From assembly GCA_030446945.1 (NCBI GenBank), contig JAUJMI010000086.1, positions 1 to 10,753 of the forward strand: a stretch of 10,753 nucleotides of DNA, read 5' to 3'. The stretch's first letter is position 1. Each line of letters opens with the position of its first letter. Made by a program: the position numbers and the translations under genes. This DNA is from Longimicrobium sp. Lineage in GTDB: Bacteria > Gemmatimonadota > Gemmatimonadetes > Longimicrobiales > Longimicrobiaceae. The notes under the pieces were generated by a model that ran no database searches, was not told where the DNA came from, and saw nothing but the letters and a program-made list of their open reading frames with translations. Shown here one piece after another: positions 4,615 to 10,753 of the stretch.

Positions 4615-6834
4615 CTATCCGCGGAAGACGCTGAGCACGCTGGAGTAGTCGTCGGTCCAGGGGCGCGCGCCGGGCCGCAGCCTGGGCGCGCGCCACCGGG
4701 GCGGGTCGTCCAGCCCGAACAGGTCGCGCTGCCTGCGGGCGACCACCACCCAGGTGGACCACTGCTCGTAGCGGTCGGGCTTCGACGGGGGGCCGCTCCC
4801 CACCTTGATCGCCAGCCCCCGCTCACGCGCCAGCTCGCCGATCACCGACTCCAGGTCCAGGTAGCGGTTGCTGACGTGGAAGGCGACGCGCCCCCCCGGC
4901 GCCAGCCGCTCCAGGTAGGTACCCAGCGCCTCCCGTGTGAGCAGGTGCACGGGCACCGCGTCGGACGAGAAGGCGTCGAGCAGGATCAGGTCGTACGCGC
5001 CCCTGGGCGCTTTCGCGAGCGAAAGGCGCGCGTCGCCCAGCACCACGCGGATGGGCGCCTCGGCGTTGTGCAGGTAGGTGAAGTAGTTGCGGTTGCGCGC
5101 GATCTCCACGATCCCGGGGTCGATTTCGTAAAAGGTCCACTCCTCCCCCTTCTGCGCGTAGGCCGCGGTGGTGCCGGTCCCCAGCCCCACCACGGCGACC
5201 CTCACGCCGCGCGTCCCCACCGGGTTGGTGGCGAAGATGTCGCCCAGCGGCCCGTTGCGCACGTAGTAGGTCAGCGGCTCGGCCGTGCGCTCCGGGCGCA
5301 GGCTCTGCGCGCCGTGCAGGGTGGAGCCGTGCCCCAGGACGTTGTAGCCGCCGCCGACGCCGTTCACGTACACGCGGTAGTGGCCGAAGAAGGTGCGCCG
5401 CGTCGCGAGGTTGTTGGGCGACATCACCTCGTTGCGCACCTGCGCCAGGAGGAGCCCTCCCAGGCAGAGCGCCAGCCACCCCGGCGCACGCCCCAGCCCC
5501 ACCGTCATCAGGGTGATCACCACCGCCGCCAACGCGACGACGGCGATGGCGGGGAGCCGCGGGTCGTCCGTGCTGGACAGGAAGAGGAGCGCGACGCCGT
5601 AGCCCAGCGCCTGGACGGCGTACAGCAGGTGGCGACGCAGCCCCTCCTCCGCCTCTGGCCGGGGACGCGCGAGGCAGGCCAGGCCAAGGAGGAGCGGGTA
5701 CTCGTAGATCCGGGTGAAGAGGACGGGCGCCAGCAGCACGTTGAAGATCCCGCCCAGCACCCCGCCCACCGAGATCCACAGGTAGAACTCCGTCAGCCGA
5801 GACGCCGGAGGCCGGCGGCGCGACAGCTCGCCGTGGCACACCATCGCCGTCACGAAGAGCGCGCCCAGATGGATGGGCACCGCCACCGACGGCTCGCGCA
5901 GCCATCCTTCCAGCAGCATCATCACCGCCGCGGCGAGCAGCGGCGGCTGCGCCCACACCATCCACGAGTACGGCACGATGGTACGCGGCGCGAAGACCAG
6001 GGTGAAGCTGAGGAGGTAGAGCGCCAGGGGGATCACCCAGAGGAGTGGGATCGGCGTCAGGTCGGTGGTGATGTACGTGGTGACGCCCAGCAGCATGCTG
6101 GACGGCACGAAGGCGAGCCCCACCCAGAGCGCCCGCTCGCGTCCGCTGATGGGCGCGGCGGGCTCGGCGGCCGCTTCCCCGCCCCGCGCCCGCCACACGG
6201 CGAGCGCGCACGCGCCCAGCAGGATTGCCAGCGCGCCGTACCCCAGCGTCCACGCGTGGCTCTGCCGCGCGAGGCGAAGGTTGGGCTCCATGAGGATGGG
6301 GTAGCCGAGGAGCGCCAGCATGCTCCCCAGGTTGCTGGCGGCGTAAAGCCAGTACGGGTTCCCCGCGCCGGGGTGCCCCGTCTCCGAGAACCAGCGCTGG
6401 AGGATGGGTCCCGTCCCCGAGAGGACAAAGAACGGCAGCCCCACCGTGGTCGTCATCAGCAGGAGGAGCCATGGAATCGGCGAGCCGCCCCCCGCCGGCG
6501 CGGCACCCGCCACCGACACCGGAAGGACCGTCGCGGCGGCGGCCATCAGCCCCAGGTGCAGCGTCGCCTGCGCGCGCGGACGGAGCCAGCGCGTGGTGAG
6601 GTGCGCGTACAGGTAGCCGCCCAGGAGCGCGGCCTGGAAGAAGAGCATGCACGTGTTCCACACCGCGGGCGACCCGCCCAGCAGCGGGAGCACCATGCGG
6701 CTGAACACCGGCTGGACGAGAAACAGCAGGAACGCGCTGCAGAACACCGCGCACGCGTACGCGGCGAGCGTGATGGTCGGGGCGGCGCGGCGGGCGGGCT
6801 GGGCCTGCTCTATGTGTGGCGCGATGGTGCTCAC
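4615..6834 (-). CDS. Fused multi-pass membrane / spermidine-synthase-like protein
   Basis: This 739-aa protein has two parts. Residues about 19-535 are membrane, with many hydrophobic spans. The opening (FLLFLVQPVFSRMVLPLLGG, then PAVWNTCMLFFQAALLGGYLYAH) is the signature of the fused MFS/spermidine-synthase family. Residues about 546-739 form a Rossmann SAM-binding domain: VAVVGLGTGT (546-555), acidic loop FYEIDP (E570, D572), GDAR (600-603), the spermidine-synthase-like LLDAFSSDAVPVHLLT (D620, D625), and a C-terminal WTDDYS (726-731). These domains transfer aminopropyl or methyl groups in characterised relatives, but the fused proteins' substrate is unknown, so polyamine synthesis should not be assumed. 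The frame is open to 7416, but that part is repeat DNA and overlaps the receiver gene. The GTG at 6832-6834 fits the homologous N-terminus; it has no clear RBS, and an ATG at 6904-6906 is an alternative. Confidence 0.88.
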   Translation of the reverse strand: MSTIAPHIEQAQPARRAAPTITLAAYACAVFCSAFLLFLVQPVFSRMVLPLLGGSPAVWNTCMLFFQAALLGGYLYAHLTTRWLRPRAQATLHLGLMAAAATVLPVSVAGAAPAGGGSPIPWLLLLMTTTVGLPFFVLSGTGPILQRWFSETGHPGAGNPYWLYAASNLGSMLALLGYPILMEPNLRLARQSHAWTLGYGALAILLGACALAVWRARGGEAAAEPAAPISGRERALWVGLAFVPSSMLLGVTTYITTDLTPIPLLWVIPLALYLLSFTLVFAPRTIVPYSWMVWAQPPLLAAAVMMLLEGWLREPSVAVPIHLGALFVTAMVCHGELSRRRPPASRLTEFYLWISVGGVLGGIFNVLLAPVLFTRIYEYPLLLGLACLARPRPEAEEGLRRHLLYAVQALGYGVALLFLSSTDDPRLPAIAVVALAAVVITLMTVGLGRAPGWLALCLGGLLLAQVRNEVMSPNNLATRRTFFGHYRVYVNGVGGGYNVLGHGSTLHGAQSLRPERTAEPLTYYVRNGPLGDIFATNPVGTRGVRVAVVGLGTGTTAAYAQKGEEWTFYEIDPGIVEIARNRNYFTYLHNAEAPIRVVLGDARLSLAKAPRGAYDLILLDAFSSDAVPVHLLTREALGTYLERLAPGGRVAFHVSNRYLDLESVIGELARERGLAIKVGSGPPSKPDRYEQWSTWVVVARRQRDLFGLDDPPRWRAPRLRPGARPWTDDYSSVLSVFRG

Positions 6835-6932
6835 TCGATGCTGCGGCGAAGGTGGCGTACCCGGCACGCGCCGGGCTGCCGGGAATGGACGAACCTTCGC
6901 GGCCATGCGCAAGCCGGGGACGCACCGGCGGT

Positions 6933-6988
6933 GGCAGGCTCCGGCAGGCTCCGGCAGGGAGCCGGCTGGGAGCCGGCTGGGGTCCGGC
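6933..6988. repeat. Two adjacent short tandem repeats
   Basis: GGCAGGCTCC is repeated about 2.6 times (6933-6958). It runs directly into an 11-bp unit GGAGCCGGCTG repeated about 2.7 times (6958-6988). The array abuts the double-hairpin element at 6987. It lies about 100-150 bp upstream of the membrane/SpdSyn start, where promoter sequence would be expected. Confidence 0.7.
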
Positions 6989-7036
6989 GGTTGAAACCGC
7001 TGCAACAACCGCGGGAAACCTGCCTTCGCAGGTTGG
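6987..7036. repeat. Dispersed double-hairpin element, copy 2
   Basis: GCGGT-TGAA-ACCGC (6987-7000) is followed by a linker with AACCGCGGGAA (7007-7017) and then AACCTGC-CTTC-GCAGGTT (7017-7034). The order, spacing and linker match copy 1 at 1691-1742, while the stem bases differ in both arms. Confidence 0.65.
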
Positions 7037-7276
7037 TACGCATGGATCCTTGCCGCGAGCTCACTCGCCCCAGCAACCCCCAGCCAGCCACTGGCGAGCC
7101 AGGTTGAATACCGCACATTTGCACGAATCCGCAGTGCACGCCGGCCCGCCCGAACGATGCGCCTCCTCCCGTCGCCCTCGCCTCGCGAGAGACCGCCATG
7201 CTCCACGTGCGCGGCGGGGCGCCCCAGGGCGAGGTGGAGTGCGTGGGGTTCGCCGCGCGCTGACCGGCGTACGAGT
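7037..7276. other. Gap with no supported gene
   Basis: Open frames here have no motif, and none has a good RBS. A 21-codon plus-strand frame beginning at ATG 7198 (MLHVRGGAPQGEVECVGFAAR) is too short and too weakly initiated to call. The promoter of the membrane/SpdSyn gene could be in this region or nearer its start; none was recognised. Confidence 0.4.
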
Positions 7277-7308
7277 GCGGCGGACCGGGACGCTCTCCGG
7301 TCCGCCGC
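7277..7308 (-). terminator. Probable terminator hairpin after the receiver gene
   Basis: A perfect 12-bp stem GCGGCGGACCGG (7277-7288) / CCGGTCCGCCGC (7297-7308) with an 8-base loop lies 26 bases after the receiver stop codon. It lacks a T-run on the minus strand, so it may work as a 3' stabilising structure or a Rho-assisted stop rather than a classic intrinsic terminator. Confidence 0.5.
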
Positions 7309-7334
7309 GTTGGTCCTTTCCGATTTGGAATCGC

Positions 7335-7709
7335 TCAGGCGGCCTTCTGCACCAGCGTCCGGATGCGCGAGGCGACGACCTCCGGGGCGCAGGGCTTCAT
7401 CAGCACGTCGTCGCACAGCTCCAGCATGCGCTCCTTCTTGAGCGCGGATTGCGAGCCCGTGACCGCCAGGATGCGGAGGTTTGCCGTCGAGCTGCGCTCG
7501 CGCAGCGACTGGGCCGTCTCCACGCCGTCCAGCACGGGCATCGTGATGTCCATCAGCACCAGGTCGGGGCGGTGCCGGTAGACGTGCATGATCGCCTCCC
7601 CCCCGTGCGCCGCCTCCAGCACGTTGTAGCCGCAGTCGGTCAGGAACTCCACGTACGCCTTGCGGGTCGGCGCATCATCGTCCACCACCAGTATCGTTTT
7701 GCGGGTCAT
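7335..7709 (-). CDS. Single-domain response regulator (CheY-like receiver)
   Basis: This 124-aa protein consists of a receiver domain and nothing else. The acidic pocket is D10, D11 and D12 in ILVVDDDAPTRK. The phospho-acceptor is D54 in LVLMDITMP, followed by the PVLDGVE loop. The switch Thr is T84 in LAVTGS and the conserved Lys is K105 in VLMKPC. All key residues are present, so phosphorylation by a histidine kinase is expected. With no output domain, it would act through protein-protein contacts or as a phosphorelay intermediate. No kinase or chemotaxis gene lies in the window, so it is an orphan here. The ATG at 7707-7709 has GGAGGGGTGAG just upstream. It is divergent from malQ across 325 bp; a shared function is not implied. 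Confidence 0.93.
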   Translation of the reverse strand: MTRKTILVVDDDAPTRKAYVEFLTDCGYNVLEAAHGGEAIMHVYRHRPDLVLMDITMPVLDGVETAQSLRERSSTANLRILAVTGSQSALKKERMLELCDDVLMKPCAPEVVASRIRTLVQKAA

Positions 7710-8034
7710 CTTCTCACCCCTCCGCAGTCAGTCGCGTCTCTCCTCCCTCGCCTTTCCGAGACCCCCGCGCTGCTCCTTCAGCGCCACACCTCCGGTTTCA
7801 AACGCACCTTTTTGCAGGGATGGCCGAGAATCAGCAGGATGAGGACCCGGCGTGCCGACCGGTTGATGCACGAAACGGAGCGCGCGCCTTCCTGTGACAC
7901 CATATTGCACGCCGCTCGCCGGGTGAGCGATCGAGACGCTCGGCTCTGAATCGCGCGAGGCACCACCCTTGCCGGGGCGCGGGGATCGGCGCCGGAAGAG
8001 GGCGCCTTCCCTTTCAGAGCTACAGATCCGTCGA
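7710..8034. other. Divergent intergenic region between receiver gene and malQ
   Basis: No gene is supported. The stretch holds the malQ sigma-54 candidate (7958-7973) and a short inverted repeat GAGCG-N7-CGCTC (7925-7941) just upstream of it, which could be an operator or only chance. A GGCGCC...GGCGCC stem (about 7988-8006) lies in the predicted malQ leader. No confident promoter was found for the receiver gene. Confidence 0.45.
7958..7973 (+). promoter_or_regulatory. Putative sigma-54 (-24/-12) promoter for malQ
   Basis: The sequence reads AGGCACC-ACCC-TTGCC. It contains the core GGCAC-N5-TTGC of the RpoN consensus TGGCACG-N4-TTGCW, with GG (7959-7960) and GC (7971-7972) 10 bases apart. 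Only the outer bases differ. Transcription would start near 7984, about 50 bases before the ATG at 8035. It overlaps the TTG at 7969 that begins the longer open frame, arguing against that upstream start. Confidence 0.6.
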
Positions 8035-10164
8035 ATGCAGCACCCGTGCAGCCTCCACAGCCTCGCCGCCGTGGCCGGGATCGTCCCCAGCTACGTCGAT
8101 CAGTCGGGTACCGAGACCCGCACCACCTCCGACAGCACGCGGGTGGCGCTGCTGCGCGCGATGGGGATCGATGCCTCCACTGCCGCACAGGCCGACGCGG
8201 CGCTCGACGAATGGGAGCGCCGCGACCGCTCACGCGTCGTCCCGCCGGTGCGCGTGGTGCGCAGCGACGATCCCGACGCCGCCGCCGTGCTGGCGCGCGC
8301 CCCGGAAGGGACGCCGCACGTGGAGTGGACGCTGGAGCTGGTCTCCGAAGCCGGCGAGCCGGTGCGCGCAAACGGCGAAGCGAACCCGGAGTGGGACGGC
8401 GGGGTGCGGCTCTCCCTGCCCCGCCCGCCGCCGCTCGGCTACCACAGCGTGCGCGTCACCCTGCGCACCGGGAGCGGCGAGCAGGAGGGGCAGCAGTCGC
8501 TCATCGTCGTCCCGGCCCAGTGCCCGTCAGTGCCGGAGGTGGCGGGGCAGGAGCGCGTCTTCGGCGTCATCGCCAACCTGTACTCGGTCCGCAGCGCAAA
8601 GAACTGGGGGATCGGCGACACGGGGGACCTGGCGCGGCTCGCAGAGTGGACGGCGGAGATCGGGGGCGCGTTCCTGGGCGTCAACCCGCTGCACGCGCTG
8701 CGCAACCAGGGCGCGGACATCAGCCCGTACAGTCCGGTGAGCCGCGTCTTCCGCAACGCCATCTACATCGCCGTCCCCGCCGTTCCCGAGTTCGGCGCGT
8801 CGGAAGAGGCCAGGCGGATGGTCGATGCGGCGCGGGCGGAGCTGGAGGAGGTGAGGACGAGCAATCGCGTGCAATACGAGCCGGTGATGGCGCTCAAGCG
8901 GCGCGTGCTGGAAGTGCTGTACCGCTCCTTCGCCGCCGGCGGGGGGGAGCGCGCGCGGGCCTACCGTGCCTACCTGGAAGCGCAGGGGGAGCCGCTGACC
9001 CACTTCGCCATCTTCGAAGCGCTGACGGCCCACCTGGAGAGCGGCGACTGGCGCACGTGGCCCCAGGAGCTCCGCGACCCGCGCTCCCCCGCTGTGGCGG
9101 AGTTCGCGGCGAGCCACGCGGAGGAGATCGACTTCCACCGCTGGCTGCAGTTCGAGCTGGACCGGCAGCTCGCCGAAGCCGCGGCGCGCGGGAAGCGGGC
9201 GGGCCTAGCCATCGGGCTGTACCAGGACCTGGCGATCGGCACATCGCCCGCCGGCGCGGACGTGTGGGCGAACCCGCACCTCTTCGTGACGGGCGCCAGC
9301 ATCGGCGCGCCCCCCGACGAGTACTCGGCCGAGGGGCAGAACTGGGGCCTGCCCCCGCTCGATCCGCGAGTGCTGCAGGAGGATGCGTACCGCTACTGGG
9401 TGCGGCTGGTGCGCGCCTCGATGCGGGACGCGGGGGCGCTGCGCATCGACCACGCGATCGGCCTCTTCCGCCAGTTCTGGATCCCGCAGGGCGCGCCCGG
9501 CAAGGAGGGCGCGTACGTCCGCTTCCCCGTCGAGGACCTGCTCGGCATCCTCGCGCTGGAGGCCGAGCGCCACCGCGCGCTCGTGGTGGGCGAGGACCTG
9601 GGCACGGTGCCGCCCGAGGTGCCGCCGGTGCTGCGGCGGTGGGGGGTGCTCTCGTCGCGCGTCTTCTACTTCGAGCGCGAGGGCGACGAGTTCCGTCCCG
9701 CCGCCGAGTACGAGCCGATGTCGCTGGCCACCGCCAACACGCACGACATGCCGACGCTCGCCGGCTTCTGGCGCGGCCGCGACATCGAGGTGAAGCGCGA
9801 GGTCGGCGTCATCCCGAGCGACGAAGCGGCCGAGGAGCAGCGGCAGGGCCGCGTGCAGGAGCGCCGTGCCATCCTCGAGCGCCTCGCCGCCGAGGGCGTG
9901 CTCCCCACCGCGGAGCACCCGGGGAGCGGAGCGGCGTTGCGAGGCGCCGTGCACGCGTTCCTCTCCCGCACCCCCGCGGCGCTGGTCGGCCTCAGCCTGG
10001 ACGACCTGGTGGGCGAAGCGGAGCCGGTCAACGTGCCGGGCGTCCCCCCCTCCGAGTTCAGCGCCTGGACGCGCAAGCTTGCCACGCCCATCGAGGAGCT
10101 CGCCCGCGACCCCCGGGTCCGCGACGCCCTCCCGGACGACGAACGCAGGCTTTCCTCGAGCTGA
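8035..10164 (+). CDS. malQ: 4-alpha-glucanotransferase (amylomaltase), GH77
   Basis: This 709-aa protein transfers alpha-1,4-glucan segments between maltodextrins in glycogen/maltodextrin metabolism, in the cytoplasm. Residues 1-170 form the N-terminal extension of the long E. coli-type MalQ (AAVAGIVPSYVDQSG; TRVALLRAMGI). The GH77 (beta/alpha)8 barrel runs from about 175 (RVFGVIANLYSVRSAKNWGI) to about 690. Catalytic residues are the Asp nucleophile D472 in LRIDHAIGLF, acid/base E520 in VVGEDLGTVPPEV, and transition-state Asp D571 in NTHDMPTLAGFW. The family's loop GLYQDLAIGTSPAGADVWAN (394-413) and GQNWGLPP are intact. Length fits the long form (E. coli MalQ is 694 aa). ATG 8035 is chosen because the N-terminal homology begins there and because the longer TTG start falls inside the promoter; the RBS is weak. 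No other glycogen or maltose gene is in the window, and no clear terminator follows the stop. Confidence 0.96.
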   Translation: MQHPCSLHSLAAVAGIVPSYVDQSGTETRTTSDSTRVALLRAMGIDASTAAQADAALDEWERRDRSRVVPPVRVVRSDDPDAAAVLARAPEGTPHVEWTLELVSEAGEPVRANGEANPEWDGGVRLSLPRPPPLGYHSVRVTLRTGSGEQEGQQSLIVVPAQCPSVPEVAGQERVFGVIANLYSVRSAKNWGIGDTGDLARLAEWTAEIGGAFLGVNPLHALRNQGADISPYSPVSRVFRNAIYIAVPAVPEFGASEEARRMVDAARAELEEVRTSNRVQYEPVMALKRRVLEVLYRSFAAGGGERARAYRAYLEAQGEPLTHFAIFEALTAHLESGDWRTWPQELRDPRSPAVAEFAASHAEEIDFHRWLQFELDRQLAEAAARGKRAGLAIGLYQDLAIGTSPAGADVWANPHLFVTGASIGAPPDEYSAEGQNWGLPPLDPRVLQEDAYRYWVRLVRASMRDAGALRIDHAIGLFRQFWIPQGAPGKEGAYVRFPVEDLLGILALEAERHRALVVGEDLGTVPPEVPPVLRRWGVLSSRVFYFEREGDEFRPAAEYEPMSLATANTHDMPTLAGFWRGRDIEVKREVGVIPSDEAAEEQRQGRVQERRAILERLAAEGVLPTAEHPGSGAALRGAVHAFLSRTPAALVGLSLDDLVGEAEPVNVPGVPPSEFSAWTRKLATPIEELARDPRVRDALPDDERRLSSS

Positions 10165-10440
10165 GAAAAACAACAGCCTCACAACAGAGGCCCCAGAGGC
10201 GCAGAGAAAACACTTCCTGAACGGAGCGCCTGACCGTACCGCCCCCAGGCCAATCTGAAACGCGGAGTGAAGGAGACGGGCTCTCCCGTTCGAACCGAAC
10301 CATCCCATCTTCGGATTGCAAGCAGGTAGGGGATTCAAGACTTCCCGCCAGCTCGACCGCGTGCCGGCCCGGGCAGTCCGCTCCCGTCGACCCGCATGCA
10401 CGCGCGGCGAAGATGCCCGCGGCCACGGCAAATCTGCGGA
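10165..10440. repeat. Gene-free stretch with the second copy of the 100-bp repeat
   Basis: The first part (10170-10210) is an A/G-rich motif of the form CAGAGG-CCCCAGAGGC-GCAGAG, a kind of intergenic repeat seen in many bacteria. Then 10214-10314 is the second copy of the repeat at 1752-1854, with 10261-10314 aligning without gaps to 1801-1854. The remainder up to the tRNA terminator has no gene. A short GCCTC/GAGGC stem (10176-10191) just after malQ is too weak to call a terminator. Confidence 0.6.
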
Positions 10441-10477
10441 AACGAGAAATCCCGCCGCGCATGCCGCTGCGGCGGGA
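10441..10477 (-). terminator. Terminator of the tRNA unit
   Basis: A 9-bp stem TCCCGCCGC (10450-10458) / GCGGCGGGA (10469-10477) has a 10-base loop. On the minus strand it is followed by TTTCTCGTT. It lies 11 bases past the tRNA-Val 3' end. Confidence 0.8.
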
Positions 10478-10488
10478 CTTCGTTGAAG

Positions 10489-10562
10489 TGGTCGATCAGG
10501 GACTCGAACCCCGGACCTCTCGCATGTGAGGCGAGCGCTCTAACCAACTGAGCTAATCGACC
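10489..10562 (-). tRNA. tRNA-Val (anticodon CAC)
   Basis: The 74-nt cloverleaf reads on the minus strand. Acceptor GGTCGAT pairs with ATCGACC, with discriminator A. The D arm is GCTC-AGTTGGTTA-GAGC. Anticodon stem CTCGC/GCGAG closes loop CTCACAT, giving anticodon CAC (reads GUG, Val). The T arm CGGGG-TTCGAGT-CCCTG has one G-T pair. CCA is not encoded; the 3' end runs into CTTCAAC, so it must be added after transcription. It lies 90 bp downstream of tRNA-Glu and just before a terminator, so the two are probably co-transcribed. Confidence 0.95.
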
Positions 10563-10652
10563 TTATCGCGGGCCGGCTTGCACCGCGCCCGCGCCAGGGG
10601 GTGGGCTGCTGCCTGCGGGGCCCTGACCCTTTTTCCCCCAGATTTTGAACAG

Positions 10653-10725
10653 TACCCCGTAGGGGAATCGAACCCCTGTTTACGCCGTGAGAGGGCGTTG
10701 TCCTAGGCCACTAGACGAACGGGGC
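10653..10725 (-). tRNA. tRNA-Glu (anticodon CTC)
   Basis: The 73-nt cloverleaf reads on the minus strand. Acceptor GCCCCGT pairs with ACGGGGT, with a G1-U72 wobble and discriminator A. Anticodon stem ACGCC/GGCGT closes loop CTCTCAC, giving anticodon CTC (reads GAG, Glu). T arm AGGGG-TTCGATT-CCCCT. The weak D stem GTCT...AGGA is usual for tRNA-Glu. CCA is not encoded. The promoter probably lies at or beyond the right edge of the window. The gap to tRNA-Val contains no other gene. Confidence 0.95.
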
Positions 10726-10753
10726 GCAGCACCTGCAAGACCCGAAAAGCTAC

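Noticed and set aside
4876..7107. 743-codon plus-strand frame opposite the membrane/SpdSyn gene
   Set aside because: It has extreme His/Arg/Gln/Gly content and no domains; the minus strand carries a recognisable family with intact motifs.
7778..7900. Possible 41-aa peptide on the minus strand (MVSQEGARSVSCINR..., with RVLILLILGH)
   Set aside because: It has a short hydrophobic stretch but no ribosome binding site, and lies in the regulatory region between two genes. The evidence is too weak to annotate.
7969..8034. Upstream TTG start extending malQ by 22 residues
   Set aside because: The extension is a basic, unconserved-looking stretch and the TTG falls inside the -12 element of the predicted promoter.
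8046..10220. 724-codon frame overlapping malQ
   Set aside because: It is a shifted frame with Arg/Gly/Ala low complexity; malQ in the other frame has all catalytic residues.
9205..10431. 408-codon minus-strand frame opposite malQ
   Set aside because: It mirrors malQ and has no recognisable motif or RBS.

Overview
The window looks like chromosome from a high-GC, free-living bacterium. The best guess is Gemmatimonadota, class Longimicrobia. That placement is an inference from style: strong G/C codon bias, gaps filled with small hairpin repeats whose loops are mostly TGAA, a two-AAA CDC48-like ATPase, and a fused MFS/spermidine-synthase-like protein. No rRNA or other taxonomic marker is present. 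I see no phage, insertion sequence, CRISPR array or toxin-antitoxin pair.

Layout. Positions 1-1670 are on the plus strand: the 3' end of a CDC48/VAT-type AAA+ ATPase with its terminator, then a DUF2382 (YsnF/AvaK-type) stress protein with a probable sigma-54 promoter and a terminator. Positions 1670-2980 are gene-poor and crowded with short palindromic repeats, with one small minus-strand gene of unknown function (99 aa). Positions 2997-7709 are a minus-strand series, mostly separately transcribed: a cold-shock protein with an unusual glycine-rich RGG/GYGG tail, a SlyD-like FKBP peptidyl-prolyl isomerase, an 87-aa unknown protein, a 739-aa membrane protein fused to a spermidine-synthase-like domain, and a stand-alone CheY-like receiver. 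A repeat-bearing gap of about 500 bp lies between the last two. From 7710 the strand switches. A 325-bp divergent intergenic region carries the best sigma-54 (-24/-12) promoter match in the window, leading into malQ (4-alpha-glucanotransferase). After malQ come a second copy of a repeat seen near 1.8 kb and a minus-strand tRNA unit, tRNA-Glu(CTC) then tRNA-Val(CAC), with a terminator.

The genes do not form one pathway. A loose theme is protein quality control and stress: AAA+ unfoldase, DUF2382 protein, cold-shock RNA chaperone, FKBP prolyl isomerase. The more unusual signals are regulatory and structural. Sigma-54-like promoters precede apparently housekeeping or stress genes. At least three families of small hairpin repeats recur within the window, two of them with paired changes that keep the stems intact. 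The cold-shock domain carries a long low-complexity tail. I did not find a clearly new multi-gene system.
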